From: Gracilibacillus halotolerans
GTDB lineage: Bacteria > Bacillota > Bacilli > Bacillales > Amphibacillaceae
DNA: 64,000 nucleotides
Direction of reading: 5' to 3'
Assembly (NCBI RefSeq): GCF_014206945.1
Contig: NZ_JACHON010000010.1
Coordinates: 1-64,000 of the forward strand
Under the pieces are notes generated by a model. That model was not told where the DNA came from, did not search any database, and worked only from the letters and a program-made list of their open reading frames with translations. A program made the position numbers and the translations under genes. Shown in pieces: positions 44,342 to 51,822 of the stretch; the stretch's first letter is position 1; each line of letters begins with the position of its first letter.

Positions 44342-45298
44342 CTATTTTGTTGCTGTTTTCCTACCAAATGCCACAGCTAATATAATAATAGCCCCTTTAA
44401 TAATCATTTGTTGACTAACATCTAGTCCCATAAGTATTAGCCCATTATTAATTGTACCAATTAATATCGAACCCATAATTGTACCAATCACTGTACCAAC
44501 GCCACCAAACAAACTCGTACCACCTAAGATAACTGCAGCAATTACTGATAATTCATCACCCTCACCAAAAGTAAATCTTCCAGCTTGTAATCTACCAGCA
44601 TAAAGCATCCCTGCAAAGCCTGCTAGAGTCCCTGAAATCACTAGGACTGACAACTTAATTTTCTTAGTATTGATTCCTGAAAACTTTGCCGCACTCTCAT
44701 TACCACCAGTAGCTAAAACTTTTCTACCAAATTTCATATGTTTCAGTGCAAAATGCCCCATAACCACACAAAGTATGGTCCAAATAAATAACATGGGTAA
44801 ACCTAAAATTGATCCTGATCCGAATATAAAATTATATGATTGATTTAAGATAGGTATTGGAGCTGTTCCTGATATCCACATCGCAAGACCACGAGCAACC
44901 TCCATCATTCCCAGGGTGACTAGAAAGGAAGGAATTAGAACTTTAGATACTAAGAGGCCGTTCACTAAACCTAATAATGCCCCTGTCCCTAGACCGGCTA
45001 CTATTCCTCCAAACAAGCCAAAGGATTGTAATGCCATAGCAGTAATTATTGATGACAAAGCAGTAATAGACCCTACTGATAAATCTATTTCACCACTAGA
45101 AATAACCAATGTCATACCAACTGCCATTATTGATATCATTGCTGTTTGCCTAACAATATTTAAAAGATTATTTGATGTTAAAAAGCCACTATCATTTAAT
45201 GTAATTGAAAAAGTGATAAACACTAATACGAATGCAATATAAACTATATATTTACGCCAATTAAGTAACTGTTTGTTAATTTTCATTTTGGATTGCAT
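44342..45298 (-). CDS. Sugar ABC transporter permease, RbsC-like
   Basis: A 318-aa permease of the BPD_transp_2 family with about nine membrane segments. NLLNIVRQTAMISIMAVGMTLVISSGEIDLSVGSITALSSIITA, ATGGNESAAKFSGIN and VIAAVILGGTSLFGGVGTVIGTIMGSILIGTINNGLILMG are the family signatures. ATG at 45298 has GAGGAGG 8 bases upstream and overlaps the ATPase end by 23 bases. With the ATPase (45276) and binding protein (48041) it forms one importer. Confidence 0.93.
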   Translation of the reverse strand: MQSKMKINKQLLNWRKYIVYIAFVLVFITFSITLNDSGFLTSNNLLNIVRQTAMISIMAVGMTLVISSGEIDLSVGSITALSSIITAMALQSFGLFGGIVAGLGTGALLGLVNGLLVSKVLIPSFLVTLGMMEVARGLAMWISGTAPIPILNQSYNFIFGSGSILGLPMLFIWTILCVVMGHFALKHMKFGRKVLATGGNESAAKFSGINTKKIKLSVLVISGTLAGFAGMLYAGRLQAGRFTFGEGDELSVIAAVILGGTSLFGGVGTVIGTIMGSILIGTINNGLILMGLDVSQQMIIKGAIIILAVAFGRKTATK

Positions 45299-46784
45299 GT
45301 TCTAAATCCTCCTCTTGAACAATATCTTTTCTATATATCTCTCTGTCCACTTTGCCTTCCTTAAAAATCAGGATTCTGTCTACAACAGCTAATAGCTCAG
45401 ACAACTCTGACGAAATAACAATAACGGATTTACCTTGATCGGCTAATTCTTTAATTATTTCGATAATTTCAGATTTAGCTCCAATATCCACACCATTTGT
45501 TGGCTCGTCTAATATAAGGATATCCGGATCATTTGCTAACCATTTCGAAAGAACTATTTTTTGTTGATTACCACCAGATAGTAAATTCATTGTCTTATAT
45601 ATATCATCAGTTTTTACATTCAATTTTTTAATAAATCTTTCTGATACATCATTAACAGATTTATTTTTAATGACTGATAACTTTGATACTTTATTTAAAA
45701 TAGGTAACATTATATTTTCTCTCAAGCTATGTTCTAATACTAAACCTTGCACCCTTCTATCCTCTGGTACTAATGCAATACCTTCATTCATGGCGTCTTG
45801 AGGATTCGATATCTTTATTGGTTTTCCATTCACTTTGATTGTCCCAGTATCAATTTTATCTATACCAAACACCGCTTTTGACATTTCTGTTCGACCACTG
45901 CCCATTAACCCTGCAATACCCAATATCTCACCTTTAAACAGTTTAAAAGACAATCCATTTACTTTAGACCCTGAATGTAAATCTTGGACTTCGAAAACTG
46001 GATTACTTTCATCTAAAAAAGGATTCTTTCTCTCTTTCCATTGAAAGCTATCACCCATATCCTGTCCGACAATATGTGAAACTAAGCTTTTCATCGGCAG
46101 ATCGTCTACAGGAGAAGTTATAACGTGCTTACCATCTCTTAATACAGTAATCCGATCACTCACTTTATAGATTTCATCCATCCGATGAGATATATAAATA
46201 ATAGAAATTCCTTTGCTTTTTAATTTTTTAATTAGTTGGAAAAGCACAGTTGTTTCTTTCTTTGTAAGAGTAGCAGTTGGTTCATCCATAATTAAGATTT
46301 TGGCATCTTGAGATAACGCTTTGCAAATCTCTGTCATCTGCCAATAACCAACACTTAATTCCTCTAATTTAGTATTTGGATCAACTTTAATATTTAATTC
46401 TCTCAATAATTCTTTAGTTTGTTCATTTAGTCGCTTTTGATTTATAAAGCCAGTTTTTTTAAGTTCTTCTCGATTTAAGAACATATTTTCAGAAATAGAC
46501 ATGGTTGGAATTACACTAAACTCTTGAAATATCATGGCAATAGCTGCATTTTGTGCATCTTGTGGTTTTTCAATTCTCACTGGATCGCCATTAATCAATA
46601 TATTACCTGAATTGGCAGTATAAACACCCGTTAATATTTTCATCAAAGTGGATTTCCCTGCACCATTTCCGCCCATCAGGGCATGAACTTCCCCTTTTTT
46701 CAACTCAAAATCTACATCATTTAGAACTACTACATCATTAAAAGATTTATTTATTTTTTCCATCTTTAAAATTGTTTGTGTCAA
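45276..46784 (-). CDS. Sugar ABC transporter ATPase, RbsA-like double-domain
   Basis: A roughly 502-aa protein with two ATPase domains: Walker A GGNGAGKST and signature LSVGYWQM in the first half, GLMGSGRTE and LLSGGNQQKIVLSKWLANDPDILILDEPTNGVDIGAKSEI in the second. This is the layout of CUT2-family importers (ribose, inositol, xylose). The start is placed at TTG 46784, 8 bases after AAAGGG; ATG at 46790 and GTG at 46793 sit too close to the ribosome binding site. A perfect hairpin separates it from the upstream dehydrogenase gene. Confidence 0.92.
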   Translation of the reverse strand: MTQTILKMEKINKSFNDVVVLNDVDFELKKGEVHALMGGNGAGKSTLMKILTGVYTANSGNILINGDPVRIEKPQDAQNAAIAMIFQEFSVIPTMSISENMFLNREELKKTGFINQKRLNEQTKELLRELNIKVDPNTKLEELSVGYWQMTEICKALSQDAKILIMDEPTATLTKKETTVLFQLIKKLKSKGISIIYISHRMDEIYKVSDRITVLRDGKHVITSPVDDLPMKSLVSHIVGQDMGDSFQWKERKNPFLDESNPVFEVQDLHSGSKVNGLSFKLFKGEILGIAGLMGSGRTEMSKAVFGIDKIDTGTIKVNGKPIKISNPQDAMNEGIALVPEDRRVQGLVLEHSLRENIMLPILNKVSKLSVIKNKSVNDVSERFIKKLNVKTDDIYKTMNLLSGGNQQKIVLSKWLANDPDILILDEPTNGVDIGAKSEIIEIIKELADQGKSVIVISSELSELLAVVDRILIFKEGKVDREIYRKDIVQEEDLEHAIQNEN

Positions 46785-46802
46785 AATCATCACCCTTTAT
46801 AA

Positions 46803-46831
46803 TACAAAGGGATCAAATGATCCCTTTGTAA
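46803..46831. other. Perfect inverted repeat in the operon, before the ATPase gene
   Basis: ACAAAGGGATCA, a 2-base loop and TGATCCCTTTGT form a perfect 12-bp hairpin without a T-run. It lies between the 46838 dehydrogenase and the ATPase gene. It may stabilise or process the mRNA so that upstream genes, including the binding protein, are expressed more. Confidence 0.6.
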
Positions 46832-46837
46832 TTGAAT

Positions 46838-48004
46838 TTAGCGTTCTATTCGAATCCACTTATCATCCTCGGATGATTGTAATATAGCATCCGAAATAAG
46901 TGCGATTTGGTAACCGTCATCAAAATTCGGCGACGCAGAAGAATCTTCTACAATAGCTTTAGCTAAATCATGCACCTCTATAATTTTAGTGTCTGCATAA
47001 CCAATACCTAAAGCTGGAATTGGCCATAGCCCTTCACCATAAGGATGATTAGGACCTGTGTAAATCGTCTTAAAGCCTCGTTCACCATCAGAGTCACTGG
47101 AGAAACACACTTGTAGTTCGTCTCTCCTTTCATAGTTAAAGTAAATTGAACCATTTTCACCATGAATTTCAAATGTCAGAAAATTATTTCTTCCCCAAGC
47201 GTTTCTTGTAGCTTCAATACTTCCAACAGCACCACTATTGAATCGAAGCATTGTCATTATTTCATCATCGACATCTACTTCACCTTTAGGTACATTTGCA
47301 CCGGATTTTATTGTTCCTAATTTGTCAAGCCCACCATCTTGCTTTGGTCTTTCAGGTATCCAAGTCTTTGCTGTTGCCATTACTTCATCAATTTCTCCAA
47401 CTAAATATCTAGCAAAATCAATTACGTGTGTTCCAATATCACCTAATGCACCCGAACCCGCAATTTCCTTATTAAACCTCCATGAAAGAGGAGAATTTGG
47501 ATCTGCTGACCAATCTTGCAAATAGGTTCCTCTAAAATTTAGTATTTTACCAATCTTTCCTTCCTCAATTATCTTTTTAGCTAATGCAACTGCTGGTGTT
47601 CTACGATAATTAAATGCAACCATATGCTTGACTCCGTATTTTTGAACTGCATCTAACATAGTTTTAGATTCTGCTGCATCTCTGGCTAGAGGCTTTTCTG
47701 AAATAATATGCTTCCCTGCCTTAGCCGCCGCAATTGCAATCTCTGCATGAGAGTTATTTGGAGTAACAATATCAACAACATCTATTTCAGGATTGTCAAT
47801 AATATCTTTCCAATTAGAAGTGTAATCAGCAAATCCTAAACGATTCGCCGCATCCTTTGCCAGTTCCTCTGTTACATCTGCAATCATCATTTTGTTAAAT
47901 TTCGCTGGAGCTGGCCAAAAGTACATTGGCATCCCTGTATATGCTAAAGCGTGAGCCTTTGCCATAAAGCCAGCACCAATCATTCCTACATTTAAAGTTT
48001 TCAT
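46838..48004 (-). CDS. Gfo/Idh/MocA family sugar dehydrogenase (388 aa)
   Basis: VGMIGAGFMAKAHALAYTGMPMYFWPAPAKFNKMMIADV is the Rossmann start of the subgroup with a long first loop. GKHIISEKPLARDAAESK is the EKP motif, and GSGALGDIGTHVIDFARYLVGEI the GDxGxH segment. It clearly differs from the 43179 dehydrogenase, so the operon oxidises two positions or two substrates. GGGGGGATT precedes the ATG. It follows the binding-protein gene by 36 bases. Confidence 0.9.
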   Translation of the reverse strand: MKTLNVGMIGAGFMAKAHALAYTGMPMYFWPAPAKFNKMMIADVTEELAKDAANRLGFADYTSNWKDIIDNPEIDVVDIVTPNNSHAEIAIAAAKAGKHIISEKPLARDAAESKTMLDAVQKYGVKHMVAFNYRRTPAVALAKKIIEEGKIGKILNFRGTYLQDWSADPNSPLSWRFNKEIAGSGALGDIGTHVIDFARYLVGEIDEVMATAKTWIPERPKQDGGLDKLGTIKSGANVPKGEVDVDDEIMTMLRFNSGAVGSIEATRNAWGRNNFLTFEIHGENGSIYFNYERRDELQVCFSSDSDGERGFKTIYTGPNHPYGEGLWPIPALGIGYADTKIIEVHDLAKAIVEDSSASPNFDDGYQIALISDAILQSSEDDKWIRIER

Positions 48005-48040
48005 TGTAATCCCCCTAATCTTATTAACATTTTCACTTTA

Positions 48041-49255
48041 TTATTCTGCTGCATCTACTGCATCTATAATTTCTTGAGGTGCTGATGAATTATAAACCAT
48101 TTCCCATGATTCTAATAAGTTATCTTGGGTAACTTTTAGCGAAGGTACTGCTACATAAGGTGGCGTATCTTTACCTAATAAGGCGTAACCTGCCAAAATT
48201 GCTTCTGATGTACCTTGAACATAAGGTAATTGTGCTCCTAGACCTTTTATTGGTCCACCTTGAGCAATATTTAAGGCTACATTTGCGCCAAGGTCAATTG
48301 TTGTAATCACTATATCTTCTCTACCTGCTGTTCTAGCTGCTGCTAAAATCCCTTCAGAAGGTACATCCCATACACCAAATATACCGTCTAAATCTGGATT
48401 ACTTGTTAACATTGCTGATGCGACATCCAAACCATCCTCAGGATCAGAAATTCCACCACGATCTACTATTTCAATATTTGGATACTCTTCTGAAATAGTT
48501 TTTTCAAAAGCTTCCACTCTTTGTGCAGTTACAAAGAAATCAGCATCATGATACACTACTCCAATTTTGCCTTCTCCGTTTAATTGCTCACCCATTATTT
48601 CTGCCGCTGCTATACCGTTACCGTAGTTATCGGCTGATACTACACTTACATAGTCTTCACCATGTTGCATACCGTCTGGCACATTGTCCATAAATACAAG
48701 TTCCACACCTTGCTTCGCCGCTTTTTGATATGCTGATGCTGTTGATACAACATCTGTTGGGATACTAACGATAATATCCGGATCTTGTGCTAATACTGTT
48801 TCAATATCAGATGCTTGCTTTTCAGGTTTAAATTGCGCATCTGTAACTGCCACTACTTCTATTCCCATTTTTTCAAACGCTGTTTCTAAGCCATCAATTT
48901 GAGCAGTTGACCAATCATTACCTGCATAGTGCATGACAATTGCAGCCTTATAGTTACCTTCTCTAATTTTTTCAATATCTTCTACTGTTAGTTCTAATGT
49001 TGTTGCAGGAACAGCTTCTTCACCATTTGGTCCAGTACTTGAAATTACGCTATCTGCACTAATATTTTGATTTACAGTAATCGGTGTAATCTCCTCGTCA
49101 CTTGGTGATTTTTCTTGTTGATTTTCATCTCCACTCTCTTCGCCATTTGTTGCTTGATTATCGTTTTCAGAAGAAACATCATCGTTGCTATTACAAGCTG
49201 CTAAGACAACACCTAAAATAATTACCATTAAAAAAATTAATAATTTGTTTTTCAT
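48041..49255 (-). CDS. Sugar ABC transporter substrate-binding lipoprotein
   Basis: A 404-aa lipoprotein with lipobox VLAAC and a long acidic linker (residues ~24-65), then a type-1 periplasmic-binding fold: AAIVMHYAGNDWSTAQIDGL, DPDIIVSIPTDVVSTASAYQKAA, DGIFGVWDVPSEGILAA, DIVITTIDLGANVALNIAQGG and YVAVPSLKVTQDNL. It delivers substrate to the RbsC-like permease at 44342. The mature part is homologous along its whole length to residues ~340-650 of the divergent regulator at 51823, including the linker (GPNGEE versus GPFGEM) and the VTQ-NL end. AAGGGGCG precedes the ATG. Confidence 0.9.
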   Translation of the reverse strand: MKNKLLIFLMVIILGVVLAACNSNDDVSSENDNQATNGEESGDENQQEKSPSDEEITPITVNQNISADSVISSTGPNGEEAVPATTLELTVEDIEKIREGNYKAAIVMHYAGNDWSTAQIDGLETAFEKMGIEVVAVTDAQFKPEKQASDIETVLAQDPDIIVSIPTDVVSTASAYQKAAKQGVELVFMDNVPDGMQHGEDYVSVVSADNYGNGIAAAEIMGEQLNGEGKIGVVYHDADFFVTAQRVEAFEKTISEEYPNIEIVDRGGISDPEDGLDVASAMLTSNPDLDGIFGVWDVPSEGILAAARTAGREDIVITTIDLGANVALNIAQGGPIKGLGAQLPYVQGTSEAILAGYALLGKDTPPYVAVPSLKVTQDNLLESWEMVYNSSAPQEIIDAVDAAE

Positions 49256-49270
49256 AGATAACGCCCCTTT

Positions 49271-50077
49271 TTATAAATTTTTTTGTAAGTAATTCTTACT
49301 AATTTTCGCACCTTCTTTTGGATCATAATAGCTATCTAGTTCCACAGTTATCCAACCATTGTAATTCATATGTTTTAATTCTTTTATTACTTGAGTTAGA
49401 TTCTGCGTTCCTTCTCCTAATGGTTGGAAGTTGTCATTACCAAAGTCCTTAAGATGAACATACTGAATTCTGTCTTTAAATTCTTTAATGAATTCAGCCG
49501 GATCACTACCAGCAGCTTGTAAATGAGCAGTGTCAGGACATAGATGAATACTTGTGTGTTTTATCAACTCTCTAGTTTGTTCAATTGTTTCTACTGTTGA
49601 ACCTAAGTGAGGATGGTAACTCGCTAATAAATTATGGTTTTCAGCTACAACTTTTACCTTCTCTAATGCATCCCCTAACTTTTTGTAATCGGTATCATTA
49701 ATACCTGCAGATCTAATAGCGCCACCTCCGATAACCAGGTGTTTTGCACCAAATTCATTGGCTAAGTGTGCTACTTTATTTATCTTAGCAAGCTCTTCAT
49801 CTAGAATTTCATCGTAAATGAAATTCGCACCAGTATACACACCTATAAGGGTTAGTTCATTTTTTTTCATTAAATTTTTAAAATCTTCTTTGGAATTTTC
49901 ATACTGCATTAGGTTTCCATCAAAAATCTCAAATCCTTGATACCCTAGTGAATTCAAGTCACTTAGTGCTTCTTCTGTTGATCCATTTGCAAGGTAGTAT
50001 GCATCTTTAACTGATGTTACCCCCCCTGGATGTCCAACTACTCCTCCCCAGCAATTCGTTACATAACCTAATTTCAA
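49271..50077 (-). CDS. TIM-barrel sugar isomerase/epimerase-like protein (268 aa), IolE-like
   Basis: KLGYVTNCWGGVVGHPGGVTSVKDAYYLANGS opens the barrel. GAKHLVIGGGAI, LLASYHPHLGSTVE, SIHLCPDTAHLQAAGSDPAEFI, IQYVHLKDFG and NGWITVELDSYYDP supply the metal and catalytic residues typical of the inosose dehydratase/3-keto-sugar branch. The start is taken as TTG 50077, with GGAG 7-8 bases upstream; the GTG at 50086 is too close. It is first in the operon after the broken LacI gene. Confidence 0.87.
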   Translation of the reverse strand: MKLGYVTNCWGGVVGHPGGVTSVKDAYYLANGSTEEALSDLNSLGYQGFEIFDGNLMQYENSKEDFKNLMKKNELTLIGVYTGANFIYDEILDEELAKINKVAHLANEFGAKHLVIGGGAIRSAGINDTDYKKLGDALEKVKVVAENHNLLASYHPHLGSTVETIEQTRELIKHTSIHLCPDTAHLQAAGSDPAEFIKEFKDRIQYVHLKDFGNDNFQPLGEGTQNLTQVIKELKHMNYNGWITVELDSYYDPKEGAKISKNYLQKNL

Positions 50078-50121
50078 GTTGATCACTCCTTAACATTACA
50101 GATTTAAATAGGGTCTTTTTT

Positions 50122-50135
50122 TGCAATCGATTACA
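50122..50135. promoter_or_regulatory. LacI/CcpA-type operator before the IolE-like gene
   Basis: TGCAATCGATTACA is a near-palindrome with central CG and one mismatch to the catabolite-responsive element consensus. It lies about 45 bases before the IolE-like gene and shares CGATTACA with the site at 51224. It could serve CcpA or the local LacI regulators. Confidence 0.5.
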
Positions 50136-50170
50136 TTTATAGGGAATATCACCCCCTTAAAATTATAATT

Positions 50171-51180
50171 TTAGTGTTTTTCATAATTAGCTCCACAAGA
50201 CTCTCTAATAATTAATTCATCATTTAAAACATACTGCTTTTGAATTAAACTATTATTTGAATCTATAATATTAAGCAAAAGTTCCATAGCTTTTTTACCT
50301 AAACTAAATTTGGGTTGAGCAATTGTTGTTATACTTGGCTCAAAAATGGATGACATTTCTATATTGTCAAATCCTACTACAACTACATCCTCGGGGACTC
50401 TATAATTTCTAGATTTAGCAGCTTTGATCGCACCCATTGCCATTTGGTCACTTGCCGCAAAAACAGCTGTTGGTGGATTTTCTAAAGACAGTAATTTTAT
50501 CATTTGTTTATAGCCTGAATCGTAGGTGAAGTCACCTTCCTGTATAAGCAGACTTTGACTTTCAATCTGTTTAGTTGATAAGGCTTGCAAATATCCTTTT
50601 AATCTATCTTTACTAAGAATTACATTCATCGGGCCAGTAATATGACCGATTCTGGTATGTCCTAAATTAATTAAATGATCTGTCAATTTTCTAGCACTAC
50701 TTATATTATCGATCGTGACTGATGGAATACTTTCATTTTCATAATACTCGCAGCCTAAGACAATCGGATAAGACTTTGCCATTTCAACTAACTTCTCTTC
50801 TTTCATTCTAGCTGTTAATAAAATCATCCCATCAGCTAGTCTTTGTTTTAAAATTTCTGTATAACTAGCCTCGCTATCCTCATCATTTTCTGTATCACCT
50901 AGCAGTACCTGATACCCATTTTCTACTGCAACATATTCAATCCCTCTTAACACTTTGGAAAAAATTGATTAGTGATATCAGGAACCACAACAATAATGTT
51001 TTTTGTTTTATTCGTCCTAAATTGCCTCGCTACCATATTCGGTTGATAATTTAATGATTCAATGGCATCTAACACTTTTAATCTAGTAACTTCTTTTACC
51101 GTTTTAGGGTCCCTTATTACTCTAGATACAGTAGCTGTTGATACATTTGCATATGCTGCCACATCCCTCATCTTAACCAT
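50171..51180 (-). pseudogene. LacI-family repressor with a single-base frameshift
   Basis: The first 77 codons (ATG 51180, site GAGGGATC) encode VKMRDVAAYANVSTATVSRVIRDP (HTH) up to VVPDITNQFFPKC and then stop. The rest of a LacI repressor continues in another frame to 50171 with LRGIEYVAVENGYQVLLGDTEND, HTRIGHITGPMNVILSKDRLKGY, VFAASDQMAMGAIKAAKS and VVGFDNIEMSSIFEPSITTI. The join is at a T6 run (A6 at 50959-50964 on the plus strand) where T7 would restore FFSKVLRG. Together they make about 336 aa, the normal LacI size. It could be a real lesion or a homopolymer sequencing error. Confidence 0.88.
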
Positions 51181-51223
51181 ACTTGATCCCTCACTTTGTT
51201 AGTAAATAAAAATATTCCTGTTT

Positions 51224-51243
51224 TGTAATCGTTTTCAATTATA
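51224..51243 (-). promoter_or_regulatory. cre site adjoining the -10 of the sugar operon
   Basis: TGTAATCGTTTTCA (51224-51237) matches the cre consensus TGWAANCGNTNWCA at every position. On the minus strand it immediately follows a TATAAT (51243-51238), placing it near the transcription start of the lacI-led operon. CcpA repression during growth on preferred sugars is expected. Confidence 0.7.
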
Positions 51244-51491
51244 GTGAATTTAACAGCATCTTTCCTAAGACTTAACTATTACCGCTGAACCTTCGTTTTA
51301 ACAATCTATTATTAAACACTTTTGATTTTTTTACTTACTATATTTTTAAACCTTTTTTCAAGAAACGTATCGATATTACTTTTCAGCATACCAATTAAAG
51401 GCGCTAGTTGTTTTTACGATTTTTTTACTGAAACAAATGTTATTTTTATATACAGTCCTTCGAAATGCTATTTAAAGGATTATTTCTTATA

Positions 51492-51503
51492 ATTTACGTA
51501 AAT
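51492..51503. promoter_or_regulatory. Palindromic operator candidate, copy 1
   Basis: ATTTACGTAAAT is a perfect palindrome with the central CG usual for LacI-family operators. The same 12-mer recurs at 51733. It is in the 642-bp gap between the two divergent transcription units, otherwise AT-rich with no gene seen. Confidence 0.55.
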
Positions 51504-51726
51504 ACTATCAACTTAGAGTTAAAATGTCAATTGTTTTTTTGTTATTTAAAAAAATGATTGTTTTTTTAAACTTTTTTTTACTAGACTGGCTAATTATAAG
51601 GTTAGAGAAACTTATAAGAATAAAGTATAAATCTTTCTATTCTTTCAAAAAATGAATTAAAGTAAACATATCAATAATTAATGAAAAGAATTTCAAACAA
51701 ATTTTAATTTATAAATTCTTTGTTAT

Positions 51727-51756
51727 TTGAAAATTTACGTAAATATGAAATAATAG
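51727..51756 (+). promoter_or_regulatory. Promoter of the LacI-fusion gene with embedded palindrome (copy 2)
   Basis: TTGAAA (51727-51732) and TAATAG (51751-51756) are 18 bases apart. The palindrome ATTTACGTAAAT (51733-51744) fills the spacer, directly after the -35. A bound repressor would block the promoter, so autoregulation by the LacI fusion is plausible. Confidence 0.55.
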
Positions 51757-51822
51757 ATACAGTTCATTAGATTAAGAAGGATAATTTTACTAATATTAGA
51801 TAGATGATTTAAGGGGGCTACT

